Shown here: positions 14,257-23,203 of the stretch, piece by piece
How the letters are laid out: each line of letters begins with the position of its first letter
How positions within the stretch are numbered: position 1 is the stretch's first letter
Origin: Marinospirillum sp031581385
GTDB lineage: Bacteria > Pseudomonadota > Gammaproteobacteria > Pseudomonadales > Halomonadaceae
Direction: 5' to 3'
Length of the DNA: 64,000 nucleotides
Assembly (NCBI RefSeq): GCF_044810985.1
Contig: NZ_CP085242.1
Span: 1,922,001-1,986,000, forward strand
Translations under genes and position numbers: made by a program
Notes under the pieces: model-generated
What the model saw: the letters and a program-made list of their open reading frames with translations, nothing else
What the model was told of the DNA's origin: nothing
Database searches by the model: none

Positions 14257-16065
14257 ATGTCAGTGACACCCCACAATCCGCTGGAACTGATACAGGCCCT
14301 GGAATGGGTTGAAAGCAATGACCTCGAGCTAAAATCAGCCAGAGGCGGACTCCCTAAAAGCTTATGGGAAACCTACAGCGCCATGGCCAATACTGATGGC
14401 GGCATTATTCTGCTGGGTGTTGAAGATAACGGCAAAATCACAGGCCTGACCGATGCAACCAAACTTAAAAAGTCTTTCTGGGATACGGTCAATAATAAAA
14501 GCAAAATCAGTATCAACCTGCTGACGGATCAGGATGTTCACTTGCTGGATCGACCAGAGGGTCAGCTGCTGGCAATCCGTATTCCCCGTGCTACTCGCCA
14601 CCAACGCCCCGTATTTCTTGGCAACAATCCACTGAGCGGCACCTATAGACGCAATTACGAAGGTGACTACAAAAGTACCGAGCAGGAGGTTGGCAGGCTT
14701 CTGGCTGACCGCTCTGAAGAACCCGCAGATAGCCGTCTTCTGAATAATTTCACGCTGGATGATCTGGATACGACCAGCCTACAGCAATTTCGACAGCGTT
14801 TTGCCTCCCACAAACCGACCCACCCCTGGTTAAGTGAAAATGACGAAGGCTTGTTAAAGAAGCTTGGGGGCTGGCGTCTTGATCGTCAAACCGGGCAACA
14901 GGGGCTGACCCTGGCCGGTCTGTTAATGTTTGGCCGTGACGAAGCCTTGCGTGAAGCTTTGCCCGGCTACCATCTGGATTACCGAGAAATCTTGACCGAT
15001 GATCCTGATGAGCGCTGGAGCGACCGTTTGCACCCCGACGGCACCTGGCATGCCAATCTGTTCCAGTTCTATCTTAAAGTTGTTCTACGCCTGACCGAGG
15101 ATCTCAAGCTTCCTTTCGCCCTGGATAAGGACTTGTTTCGTAAAGGTGAAGGCCCCGTTCACGAAGGCATTCGCGAGGCACTCGTCAATGCTCTGATCCA
15201 TGCTGATTATCAGGGCATAGGTGGCATCCTGGTGGAAAAGCACCGTGATCGCTTTATTTTCACCAATCCTGGAACCTTACTGATTTCCCTTGACCAGCTA
15301 CTACAGGGCAACATCAGTGAATGCCGGAACAAGTCCCTGCAAACCATGTTTCTCATGTTAGGCGCTGCAGAAAAAGCAGGTTCCGGTGTGGACAAAATAC
15401 GCAGTGGCTGGGAATCACAGCACTGGCGGCAACCCCTGGTCAAGGAGCTGACTCAGCCTGACCGGGTACGCTGGGTACTCCCTATGCTGAGCCTGATTCC
15501 TGACAGCTCACTTGAGCGTCTTCAGAAGCTATTTGGAAACACTTTCAAAGCCTGTTCAAAACTTGAAGTACAAGCCCTGGTTACTGCTGACCTTGAAGGC
15601 AGTGTGGATAATCTCAGGTTACAGCAGATCACCCATTGCCATGCACGGGACGTAACCGGGCTTTTGCAGACATTGGTTGCCAGAGGCATGCTGGAACAAG
15701 AAGGGCGTGGACGCTGGACTCGCTACCAACTGCCAGACCATCCAGCTTCCAGCTCCGTACTTAATTCCACACATAAATCCACTGACTCCGTACATAGCTC
15801 CGCACATAACGCAAATTTCCAGGAACTGGAAAAGCTTGCCCAGCCCGCTCGAAACAACAAACGCTTGCCACCTGAAGACATGCAGGAAATTCTGGTTGAG
15901 CTTTGTCGTGGTCGCTGGTTAACACGCAACGAACTGGCCCATCTGGTACAACGCAACCCGGACAGTCTGAGATATCGCTTCCTGTCACCTATGGTTGCGC
16001 AAGGTCGCTTGGCACTGCGTTACCCGGACAAACCCAACCGCAGTGACCAGGCTTATACGGCATGA
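14257..16065 (+). CDS. AlbA_2/Schlafen-domain ATP-binding regulator
   Basis: A 602-residue protein. Residues 15-130 are an AlbA_2 (Schlafen-type) nucleic-acid-binding domain (ESNDLELKSARGGLP, NTDGGIILLGVEDNG). Residues about 300-390 hold a GHKL-like ATPase motif of the HATPase_c_4 group (EALVNALIHADY, then AGSGVDKI). The C-terminus has winged-helix-like segments at about 420-490 and 540-600. Such proteins are called RecG-like or transcriptional regulators, mostly without known targets. GAGG precedes ATG 14257 by six bases. It is an insertion between ubiA and phoB, which are near neighbours in Pseudomonas. Confidence 0.8.
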   Translation: MSVTPHNPLELIQALEWVESNDLELKSARGGLPKSLWETYSAMANTDGGIILLGVEDNGKITGLTDATKLKKSFWDTVNNKSKISINLLTDQDVHLLDRPEGQLLAIRIPRATRHQRPVFLGNNPLSGTYRRNYEGDYKSTEQEVGRLLADRSEEPADSRLLNNFTLDDLDTTSLQQFRQRFASHKPTHPWLSENDEGLLKKLGGWRLDRQTGQQGLTLAGLLMFGRDEALREALPGYHLDYREILTDDPDERWSDRLHPDGTWHANLFQFYLKVVLRLTEDLKLPFALDKDLFRKGEGPVHEGIREALVNALIHADYQGIGGILVEKHRDRFIFTNPGTLLISLDQLLQGNISECRNKSLQTMFLMLGAAEKAGSGVDKIRSGWESQHWRQPLVKELTQPDRVRWVLPMLSLIPDSSLERLQKLFGNTFKACSKLEVQALVTADLEGSVDNLRLQQITHCHARDVTGLLQTLVARGMLEQEGRGRWTRYQLPDHPASSSVLNSTHKSTDSVHSSAHNANFQELEKLAQPARNNKRLPPEDMQEILVELCRGRWLTRNELAHLVQRNPDSLRYRFLSPMVAQGRLALRYPDKPNRSDQAYTA

Positions 16066-16073
16066 ATAGCTCG

Positions 16074-16091
16074 CTGTCATCTTATTGTCAT
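16074..16091 (+). promoter_or_regulatory. Pho box of phoB
   Basis: CTGTCAT-CTTA-TTGTCAT: two 7-bp half sites at the canonical 11-bp period, 54 bases before the phoB start. A TAATGA -10-like element lies near 16104-16109. This indicates autoregulation of phoBR by PhoB. Confidence 0.85.
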
Positions 16092-16144
16092 TTATAAGGC
16101 GTGTAATGATGCTGAAACAGCCGGATGCATCACAGGAAACCCTT

Positions 16145-16834
16145 ATGACTAACAAAACCATTTTAATCGTAGATGATGAAGCCCCTATTCGGGAGATGAT
16201 TGCCGTCGCCCTGGAAATGGCTGATTACGATTGGCTGGAAGCCGCTGATGCCACCGAGGCACATTCGCAGGTGGTGGACAAACAACCGGATCTGATTCTG
16301 CTCGACTGGATGTTACCCAACACCAGCGGTATTGAACTGGCTCGCCGTTTGAAGCGTGATCCCGTCACTGCGGATATTCCCATCATCATGCTCACGGCCC
16401 GCAGTGAAGAAGACAACAAGGTACTGGGTTTGGAAGCCGGTGCTGATGATTACATTACCAAGCCTTTTTCACCGCGTGAGCTGGTAGCCCGCCTGAAGGC
16501 TGTGCTGCGCCGCGCCACCCCACCCGGTATTGAAGACCCGGTGGAAGTGGAAGGCCTGCGCCTGGACCCAGTCAGTCACCGGGTCACCGGCAAGGGCAAA
16601 CCCCTGGAGGTTGGGCCAACCGAATTTCGTTTGCTGCAGTTTTTCATGACCCACCAGGAACGCGCCTACACACGCAGCCAGCTGCTGGATCAGGTCTGGG
16701 GTGGTAATGTTTATGTTGAAGAGCGCACTGTGGATGTTCACATCCGGCGCTTGCGCAAGGCTCTGGGTGAAGAGCATGAGCATCTGGTGCAAACTGTCCG
16801 GGGCACAGGCTATCGTTTTTCCACACATAACTGA
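16145..16834 (+). CDS. phoB: Phosphate regulon response regulator PhoB
   Basis: A 229-residue OmpR-family regulator. The receiver domain (1-120) has the acidic pocket VDDE, phosphoacceptor Asp54 (LLDWMLPN), Thr in MLTARSEE and Lys in ITKPF. A winged-helix DNA-binding domain (about 130-229) ends in HIRRLRKAL and TVRGTGYRF. It activates genes with Pho boxes when phosphate is scarce. ATG 16145 gives the canonical MTNKTILIVDDE start; upstream in-frame starts overlap the Pho box promoter. phoR follows after 19 bases. Confidence 0.97.
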   Translation: MTNKTILIVDDEAPIREMIAVALEMADYDWLEAADATEAHSQVVDKQPDLILLDWMLPNTSGIELARRLKRDPVTADIPIIMLTARSEEDNKVLGLEAGADDYITKPFSPRELVARLKAVLRRATPPGIEDPVEVEGLRLDPVSHRVTGKGKPLEVGPTEFRLLQFFMTHQERAYTRSQLLDQVWGGNVYVEERTVDVHIRRLRKALGEEHEHLVQTVRGTGYRFSTHN

Positions 16835-16853
16835 TGATTAAGGATCTCACTGC

Positions 16854-18155
16854 ATGGCATTCTTGCTGCGCAAGGAAATAAAACACCTGATCTTCTGGCT
16901 TTTGCTGGCGGCCGGGATTGGCTGGATATGGGATCAGGCCCTGGCCGCGGCTCTCACGGTCAGCCTGTTTTTCATCAGCTACTACCTCTACCAGCTGAAG
17001 CGCCTGCTTAAATGGCAGCAAACTCCGGAAGAAGAACCCCCTGAAGCCAGGGGCGTCTGGGGTGAAATTTTTGATAATCTCTATAATTATCAACGCCACC
17101 AGCAGGGGCACCAATATCGCCTGAAGCAGATCCTGGATCGGGTACAGGAATCCAGTCAGGCGCTGAAAGACGGTGTCATCATGATTGATGCCAGAGGCGA
17201 ACTGGAATGGTGGAACCGGGCCGCTGAGGACCTGATCGGCCTGCGCAGCCCCAGTGACCAGGGTAGCCCCATCACTCACCTGCTGCGTGAACCCCGTTTT
17301 GTCGACTATTTTGACAAGCAGCGTTACCAGGAACCTCTTATTCTTCCTTCACCGATTACCGAAGGTCGAACTCTGGAATACCAGATCACTCAGTTCGGTG
17401 AAAATGATCGCCTGCTCCTGGTGCGTGATTTCACCCGCCTGCAGCGTCTGGAAAGAATGCGTCAGGATTTTATCGCCAATGTTTCCCACGAGCTTCGCAC
17501 ACCCCTGACAGTCCTTTCCGGCTACCTAGAAACCTTCAGTGATCATGCCGACAATCTGCCTGCCAAATGGCAAAGGGGTCTAACCCTGATGCGGGAGCAG
17601 TCCACGCGCATGGAGCATCTGGTCGAAGACCTGCTGACCCTGTCCCGCCTGGAAACCAGTGACCTGGAAGTGTCGGTGGAACCGGTTGCCGTCGATCAGT
17701 TGCTGGCATCCATCCGTTTGGACGCCCTGGCACTCTCAGGTGAAGAGCACAGAATCAGCTTGGATATTGATCGGCAATTGCGGGTTTATGGTTCCGACAA
17801 GGAATTGCGCAGCGCCTTTTCCAACCTGATATTCAACGCGGTGAAGTACACCACGCCCGGCACAGAAATTCAGGTGCGCTGGTACCATGACCGGGCCGGT
17901 GCCCATCTGGAAGTCATTGATGACGGCCCGGGCATTGATCCCAAACACCTGTCACGTCTGACGGAAAGGTTCTATCGTGTGGATCAGGGGCGTGCCACCA
18001 GCACGGGTGGAACCGGCCTGGGACTGGCAATCGTCAAGCACGTGATGCTGCGCCACCAGGGGCGGCTCAGCATTAACAGTGATGTCGGACAGGGCAGCTG
18101 CTTCAGTTGCCATTTGCCCATCACGCGTATCTACCTGATGTCTCATGAGGACTGA
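16854..18155 (+). CDS. phoR: Phosphate regulon sensor kinase PhoR
   Basis: A 433-residue sensor kinase with the classic PhoR layout: two N-terminal membrane helices (about 10-48) with almost no periplasmic loop, a charged linker, a PAS domain (about 95-195), and the HisKA H box NVSHELRTP with His212. The catalytic domain shows N (NLIFNAVKYT), G1 (DDGPGID), F (FYRVDQGR) and G2 (GGTGLGLAIV) boxes. It phosphorylates PhoB; in enteric bacteria the Pst-PhoU complex inhibits it, and both are encoded nearby. It ends 9 bases from the convergent CheY-PilZ-like gene. Confidence 0.96.
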   Translation: MAFLLRKEIKHLIFWLLLAAGIGWIWDQALAAALTVSLFFISYYLYQLKRLLKWQQTPEEEPPEARGVWGEIFDNLYNYQRHQQGHQYRLKQILDRVQESSQALKDGVIMIDARGELEWWNRAAEDLIGLRSPSDQGSPITHLLREPRFVDYFDKQRYQEPLILPSPITEGRTLEYQITQFGENDRLLLVRDFTRLQRLERMRQDFIANVSHELRTPLTVLSGYLETFSDHADNLPAKWQRGLTLMREQSTRMEHLVEDLLTLSRLETSDLEVSVEPVAVDQLLASIRLDALALSGEEHRISLDIDRQLRVYGSDKELRSAFSNLIFNAVKYTTPGTEIQVRWYHDRAGAHLEVIDDGPGIDPKHLSRLTERFYRVDQGRATSTGGTGLGLAIVKHVMLRHQGRLSINSDVGQGSCFSCHLPITRIYLMSHED

Positions 18156-18164
18156 AGAGTGTTT

Positions 18165-18980
18165 TTAGATGGGTGTATTCAGCACCCGGTCAAAAAGCTC
18201 TGCCGTTTCTGCATCCTGTTTTAAGAACTGCACGCGTATAAAAAGGCTGGCGGTTTTCGGGTTGCGTTCTGCCAGCTGCAAACTGGAGATGTAACCCCTG
18301 ACGCTGACTTTCAGGGGGTCGTCATCACTGCCAGCCACCAGGCCCAGGCTGACCAGGCCCGCAAGCTCAGGCTGGATGTCCTCACGCTTGACCAGCAACA
18401 AGGCTTCGCGTTTGTTGATCTCCCGCAGAGTGACTGCTGTTTTATCCTCTCCGTATACCAGCAGGGCCTTGCCTTTGGGGCCTTTGCGCACCTTCTTGGG
18501 TTTGCCGGCACCTCCCCCGGTAGCCAGCACTTCGGCTCCGCCCGAGGCTGCGATGCGCTCTTTTCGACCCATACTGGCGGCTTCTTCCTGGGTCAGGCGA
18601 CCGCTTTTAACCAGCTGCTTCATGACCTTGTTGAACAGCTGTTCCGGCGTGAAGGGCTTGGCAATGTAATCATCCACCCCCGCTTGCAACGCCTTGACCA
18701 CATTATCTTTTTTATCCAGGCTGGTGACCAGGATAAAAGGCTGACCTTCCAGTTGAGTCTGCATGCGCACCCATTCCAGCAGCTCCAGACCCGTCATTTC
18801 CGGCATTTCCCAGTCGCACAGCACCAGATCAAAGCTGTGCCTTTGCAGCATGGCCTGGGCTTTTCGACCATTTTCAGCTTCCTGAATATCAAACTCAGAA
18901 TATTGTGAGCGCAGGGTTTTGTGCACCAGATGACGAATAAACTTGTCATCATCCACAGTCAGTAAGCGAATTTTCTTCAT
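18165..18980 (-). CDS. CheY-type response regulator with PilZ-like C-terminus
   Basis: A 271-residue protein. Residues 1-125 are a receiver domain with VDDD, phosphoacceptor Asp56 (LCDWEMPEM) and Lys in IAKPF. A basic, glycine-rich linker (about 150-175) leads to a C-terminal beta domain of about 90 residues (AVTLREINKREALLLVK) that resembles PilZ, though the RxxxR motif is not obvious. The start is ATG 18980 (MKKIRLLTVDDD). A response regulator sits in the same place near phoU in Pseudomonas. It is divergent from the Pho-box lipoprotein gene. Cyclic-di-GMP binding is uncertain. Confidence 0.75.
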   Translation of the reverse strand: MKKIRLLTVDDDKFIRHLVHKTLRSQYSEFDIQEAENGRKAQAMLQRHSFDLVLCDWEMPEMTGLELLEWVRMQTQLEGQPFILVTSLDKKDNVVKALQAGVDDYIAKPFTPEQLFNKVMKQLVKSGRLTQEEAASMGRKERIAASGGAEVLATGGGAGKPKKVRKGPKGKALLVYGEDKTAVTLREINKREALLLVKREDIQPELAGLVSLGLVAGSDDDPLKVSVRGYISSLQLAERNPKTASLFIRVQFLKQDAETAELFDRVLNTPI

Positions 18981-19052
18981 GGGCCACTCAGTCAACAGGT
19001 TTGCAATCAATACATGTTAATGCTTTTTTAATGCTCTGTCGTGCTTCCACTA

Positions 19053-19081
19053 CTGTCATCAAGTTGTCTTGTTGCTGTCAT
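19053..19081 (+). promoter_or_regulatory. Triple Pho box before the repeat lipoprotein
   Basis: Three half sites at strict 11-bp period: CTGTCAT (19053), TTGTCTT (19064) and CTGTCAT (19075). The first and third are perfect. The orientation drives the plus-strand gene at 19149, and the last half site ends 67 bases before it. Confidence 0.8.
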
Positions 19082-19148
19082 TCTTTTGCAATGCTGGCTG
19101 CTTATCTTGGGTCACTGAAAACTGACCCAACTGACAGGAATACCCAAC

Positions 19149-19691
19149 ATGCTAAACAAAACTCTTCAAGCAGCATTTCTGGCACTGACCCTGGCAGGTG
19201 TGACCGCCTGTGCCACTCAGGAATCCGGTGAGCCTTCCTCAGCCTCCGAACAGCAACTTTTTGAGCTGCATCATGATGATGGCCGCATCTATGTATTCGA
19301 TGACTTCGATATGTATCGTGCTGCTGTGGAAGGCAACAAGCCCACCTTTCACCAGAACCGCATTGGTGCTGGCCCCAATGGAGAAACCCTGGTTTTTGGT
19401 CTCGACAAAGACCAGGCCAAGCAGCGCAGCATTGATTTCATCAACATCTACACTGGCGACCAGGAACTTGAAGGTAGTTTCTATGGTGAACTGAAGCGTG
19501 ACAACCGTATTTATATTGCCGAAACCCTGGAAGATTTCCATTCTGTACGCGAAGCTGAAGCCACCTATCACTTTAACCTAATTGGTGACGGCCCGGATGG
19601 CGAAACGCTGGTCTTCATTCAGAATGGCGACACCAAAGGCAAGCCTGCCGATGCCCTCATCGCCAAGTACAAGAAGCTGTACGGCGAATAA
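19149..19691 (+). CDS. Pho-regulated lipoprotein with two internal repeats
   Basis: A 180-residue protein. A lipoprotein signal ends at VTAC (Cys21). The mature part contains two related units of about 48 residues, at about 37-84 and 111-158. Each has an RIY strand near its start and ends in a diagnostic IGxGPxGETLVF motif, so the gene arose by internal duplication. I know no function for it. A triple Pho box upstream and a chemoreceptor downstream suggest a phosphate-starvation role, perhaps in the envelope. AGGAA precedes ATG 19149, and a terminator follows. Confidence 0.75.
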   Translation: MLNKTLQAAFLALTLAGVTACATQESGEPSSASEQQLFELHHDDGRIYVFDDFDMYRAAVEGNKPTFHQNRIGAGPNGETLVFGLDKDQAKQRSIDFINIYTGDQELEGSFYGELKRDNRIYIAETLEDFHSVREAEATYHFNLIGDGPDGETLVFIQNGDTKGKPADALIAKYKKLYGE

Positions 19692-19725
19692 GCCCGGCTT
19701 TCACACCTATTCACGCCTCTCTTTA

Positions 19726-19749
19726 GGCCCCAGGGACGGGGCTTTTTTT
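19726..19749 (+). terminator. Rho-independent terminator
   Basis: Hairpin GCCCC-N6-GGGGC followed by seven T, 36 bases after the lipoprotein stop codon. Confidence 0.85.
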
Positions 19750-19768
19750 ATTGATCTGAATCATAATT

Positions 19769-19786
19769 CTGTAATATTAATGCCAT
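19769..19786 (+). promoter_or_regulatory. Possible degenerate Pho box before the chemoreceptor
   Basis: CTGTAAT-ATTA-ATGCCAT: 6/7 and 5/7 matches to the half-site consensus with correct spacing, 38 bases before ATG 19824. Weaker than the other boxes in this window. Confidence 0.4.
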
Positions 19787-19823
19787 AACCTGCCGCCACT
19801 ACCTTTTAGTGGAGCAGTAATTT

Positions 19824-21779
19824 ATGCCGATAGTGACCATTACCCGCCTGGCCAGTCTTCTACTTGCCTTGTTGGCGCTAGGGTTCGCCATCACTTTGTA
19901 CTGGGGTCTGGGGCAACTCAACCAGTCTTTCATCACCACCCTCAACTACTCGGATTTACACCGCCAGGTTGCGGTTGACCTGCGGGCCAAGATCCAGACT
20001 TACCTGAATGAAGGCGATGCCTCCCAACACCTGGAAGCCGTCAGAGACCTGGAACAGATTCAGTCGCAAGTACTCCCCCAACTCCCCAGCCAGCAGCTGG
20101 CCGAAAACCTGAGTGAACCCACCCAGGCTCTGCTTCATGGTCTGACCAACGAATACCGCGGGGCTGGCAAGCTGGCCGGGGATGCCCAGGGGCTTCTGTA
20201 CCAGAATGAACGCGAGGCTCTGGCTGAGCTGGATCGTCTGGAGGATTACGCTGAACAGGCTTTTGCCCAGAACCCCCAGTCCGGCTTTGATTACCAGCGG
20301 ATACAGGCCCAACTCAGCCAACACCTGGCCTACATCAAGACCTATCGGGAGCATTACTGGAACTCAGGTAAAAGCAACTACCTGGACCGCTTGGAAAGCG
20401 CCCGTAACGACTATCAGCAAGCACTCGAACAGCTCGCCACTTTACCGCGCCTGGGCCTTTACCCCGAACAGGAAAAGGATGCCATGGCCGATCTGATGGG
20501 CTGGGACACGGACAGCAGCGAAGAGGAACAGGAAGAGCTGGCCGATGGCATTCAGCGCCAGCTGAACTATCTGCATCAGCGTTATCCGGCCGAACTGGAG
20601 CGCTCCCAGCAATGGCGAGAAGACCGCACAACCAGCCTGACAGCGGTCAACCAGTTGATTGATGACCTGGAAGCCGCCATCAGCCAGGGTCAGCAGCAGG
20701 TTCATCAGAATAAAACCGAAGTGGAAAGTCTGGTCAAAAGCCTGTTCTTCGCTTTTGCGCTGGGGCTGCTGGTCATGGCGGCGCTCCTCTACATCTTCCA
20801 GCATCGGATCGTGATCCGAAACCTTCACAAACTGGAAAATGCCCTCACCCGTCTGGTCAAACAGGGGCAATTGGAACCCGTGGACATGGAAGCCGACAAA
20901 ACCGAGCTGGGGCGGATTGCCAAGCGCTTCAACCAATTGATTGCCGGCATGCAGAAAAAGGAACAGCAGAAGAACAACCAATTGCAAGAGGTCAACTCCA
21001 CTCTGGAACAGGTACTAAGCAGCTTTGAGCAGATGAGCAGCAGCTTTTTACAAACCCGCCAGCAACTGGAGGAATCCGGTCAGTTCAGCCTCAATCTCAA
21101 AGAAATGGCCGAGGAAGTGAACAGCAACTCCACGGATGTGCATGATTTTGCCAGCCAGGCAGCAGAGCTCATGCAAGCCAGTGAAACCAGTGCCCAGCAA
21201 GTGGTACAGGCCGGTGACAAGGCTCTGGATGACATCCATGAAGGCCAGGCGGCCCTCCAGGATCTGGTCAAGGCTGTGGAAGAAGTCATGGGGATTCTGG
21301 AAGAAGTCAGCAGCATCTCCGACCAGACCAACCTGTTGGCTCTGAATGCGGCCATAGAAGCAGCCCGAGCCGGGGAGCAGGGACGTGGTTTTGCCGTGGT
21401 GGCTGATGAAGTGCGCCAGCTATCCCAGAAAACCCAGGGCGCCGTCAGCCACTCCACCCACCTGCTGGAAGCCCTGCATAAAACCACCGAACGCCTGAGC
21501 AGTAAAATCACCAGCATCGGCCAGGCCACGGAAAACCAGAAACAACTGGCGGTGCGTATGCAGGCCACAGCAAGAGACCTGAGTGAACGCTCCGGTCAGG
21601 CTTCAGTCACGGCCAGTGAAGGCAAGCAGCTCTCCACACGTCAGCATCAACAGGTGGATTCCTTCAGCCAGCAGATGAAAGAAATGGAAACCGGGGCTGC
21701 CCAGGCTATGGACAACATCCAGCAACTGCGGGGGGATGTCAGCCAGCGCATTGATTGGGTACGGAAAGTCCTGGCTTAA
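19824..21779 (+). CDS. Methyl-accepting chemotaxis protein
   Basis: A 651-residue transmembrane chemoreceptor. TM1 is at about 7-29, a large helical periplasmic sensor at about 30-305, and TM2 at about 306-326. A HAMP-like segment follows, then the cytoplasmic signalling domain with the conserved hairpin ISDQTNLLALNAAIEAARAG near residues 493-512 and GFAVVADEVRQLSQKTQ after it. The ligand is not visible from sequence. Its position between a Pho-box lipoprotein and phoU-pst, and a weak Pho box upstream, make phosphate a reasonable guess. GGAG lies nine bases before ATG 19824. Confidence 0.93.
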   Translation: MPIVTITRLASLLLALLALGFAITLYWGLGQLNQSFITTLNYSDLHRQVAVDLRAKIQTYLNEGDASQHLEAVRDLEQIQSQVLPQLPSQQLAENLSEPTQALLHGLTNEYRGAGKLAGDAQGLLYQNEREALAELDRLEDYAEQAFAQNPQSGFDYQRIQAQLSQHLAYIKTYREHYWNSGKSNYLDRLESARNDYQQALEQLATLPRLGLYPEQEKDAMADLMGWDTDSSEEEQEELADGIQRQLNYLHQRYPAELERSQQWREDRTTSLTAVNQLIDDLEAAISQGQQQVHQNKTEVESLVKSLFFAFALGLLVMAALLYIFQHRIVIRNLHKLENALTRLVKQGQLEPVDMEADKTELGRIAKRFNQLIAGMQKKEQQKNNQLQEVNSTLEQVLSSFEQMSSSFLQTRQQLEESGQFSLNLKEMAEEVNSNSTDVHDFASQAAELMQASETSAQQVVQAGDKALDDIHEGQAALQDLVKAVEEVMGILEEVSSISDQTNLLALNAAIEAARAGEQGRGFAVVADEVRQLSQKTQGAVSHSTHLLEALHKTTERLSSKITSIGQATENQKQLAVRMQATARDLSERSGQASVTASEGKQLSTRQHQQVDSFSQQMKEMETGAAQAMDNIQQLRGDVSQRIDWVRKVLA

Positions 21780-21848
21780 CAGGCTTCATCTGCTATGCTG
21801 CATGCAAATTCCGACTGTTTTAGTCAACTAAGAAAAGGAGCAGCAAAG

Positions 21849-22325
21849 ATGAGTATTCAAGTGGGCGAAACCCTACCCAATGTTGAACTTCAGGTGATGG
21901 GCAAAGATGGCCCGGAAGCTGTACAAACCCAGGATCTTTTTGCTGGCAAGAAGGTGGTGCTGTTTGCTGTACCCGGTGCCTTTACCCCCGGCTGCACCCT
22001 GACTCACCTGCCCGGCTTTGTCGTCAAGGCTGATGAAATCAAGGCCAAGGGCGTGGACAGCATCATCTGCACCGCAGTGAACGATATTTTTGTCATGGAT
22101 GCCTGGGGCAAATCCCAGAATGCCGAAGAAATCACCATGCTGTCCGATGGCCTGGGTGAGTTTGCCACGGCGCTGGGGCTGGATCAGGATCTGACGCCCA
22201 TGAAACTGGGCAAGCGCAGCCAGCGCTACGCCATGATCGTGAATGACGGCAAGGTTGAACTGCTGAACATTGATGAGAAGGGTGTGGATAAAAGCAGTGC
22301 CGAAACGGTTCTGGCTGCACTTTAA
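21849..22325 (+). CDS. Peroxiredoxin (Prx5/AhpE-like)
   Basis: A 158-residue cytosolic thiol peroxidase. The peroxidatic cysteine is Cys49 in PGAFTPGCT, the hallmark of the Prx5 group, and a second cysteine near residue 75 lies in SIICTAV. It reduces peroxides with thioredoxin or glutaredoxin. ATG 21849 gives the MSIQVGETLPN start with GGAG eight bases ahead; in-frame codons upstream are not protein-like. It converges on phoU across a shared terminator. Nothing in the sequence ties it to phosphate control. Confidence 0.92.
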   Translation: MSIQVGETLPNVELQVMGKDGPEAVQTQDLFAGKKVVLFAVPGAFTPGCTLTHLPGFVVKADEIKAKGVDSIICTAVNDIFVMDAWGKSQNAEEITMLSDGLGEFATALGLDQDLTPMKLGKRSQRYAMIVNDGKVELLNIDEKGVDKSSAETVLAAL

Positions 22326-22333
22326 ACGCAAAA

Positions 22334-22384
22334 AAACTCAGCGTCTGAGCCACCGGATTCAACCGGGGCGCAGACGCTGAGTTT
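22334..22384. terminator. Bidirectional terminator between prx and phoU
   Basis: A 14-bp perfect stem AAACTCAGCGTCTG / CAGACGCTGAGTTT, with a 23-base loop that contains a second small CCGG/CCGG pairing. A/T tracts lie on both sides of the converging genes. Confidence 0.8.
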
Positions 22385-22396
22385 CATGCCAGGCAG

Positions 22397-23173
22397 TTAT
22401 TCGTCTTTATCAGGCTGATCCTGACCAAGCAAATTGCCTTCCACTTCATCTTCTTCGTGGCGAATCACTTTTTCGATTTTTTCCGTTTTGGTGTAACGCA
22501 CATCCTCACCCTCAACCAGGTAGATGACATATTCCGCCAGGTTGCTGGCATGATCCCCGACCCTTTCCAGTGAACGCAGCACCCACATGATGTTCATCAC
22601 CTGGGAAATGGAGCGCGGGTCTTCCATCATAAAGGTGATCAGCGCACGGGTGGCTGAACGGTATTCCAGATCCACCTTGTCGTCTTCCCGCAGCACCGCC
22701 AGTGCCTGGGCGGTATCAAAACGGGCAAAGGCATTCAGGGCATCCTGCACCATCTGGCGCACCTGGCTGCCCAGATGCCGGGCTTCGATATAACCGCGTG
22801 GTGAGGTGCCTTCTTCAGCCAGGCGCAGGGTGGCCTTGGCAATCTTGCTGGCTTCATCACCAATGCGTTCCAGATCGGAAGTGGCACGAATAACCGCCAG
22901 CACCAGGCGCAGGTCGGAAGCCGCAGGCTGACGGCGAGCCAGGATATGAGTGCAGATCTCGTCGATCTCCACTTGCAGCTGGTTCACTTTCTTGTCTTTC
23001 TTGCGGACTTCACTGGCCAGGCGCGAATCCCCGTCAACCAGGGAATCAACGGCATCCTGAACCTGTTTTTCAACCAGGCCGCCCATTTCCAGCAACTGAC
23101 TGCGGATATCCTCCAGTTCTTCATTAAACTTTTGAGAGATATGGCTGGTGTGTGCTTCTTGATTAATTTTCAT
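22397..23173 (-). CDS. phoU: Phosphate signalling protein PhoU
   Basis: A 258-residue all-helical protein of two PhoU repeats (about 25-110 and 130-215), with E/DxxxD metal-cluster motifs such as RATSDLERIGDEASKIA and RSLERVGDHASNLAEYV. PhoU links Pst transporter state to PhoR and keeps the regulon off when phosphate is plentiful. The acidic tail (DEVEGNLLGQDQPDKDE) is an ordinary extension. It is the last gene of pstC-pstA-pstB-phoU, 30 bases after pstB. Confidence 0.96.
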   Translation of the reverse strand: MKINQEAHTSHISQKFNEELEDIRSQLLEMGGLVEKQVQDAVDSLVDGDSRLASEVRKKDKKVNQLQVEIDEICTHILARRQPAASDLRLVLAVIRATSDLERIGDEASKIAKATLRLAEEGTSPRGYIEARHLGSQVRQMVQDALNAFARFDTAQALAVLREDDKVDLEYRSATRALITFMMEDPRSISQVMNIMWVLRSLERVGDHASNLAEYVIYLVEGEDVRYTKTEKIEKVIRHEEDEVEGNLLGQDQPDKDE

Positions 23174-23203
23174 CGCTATCTTCTCTATTCATTGGAAACC
23201 AGA

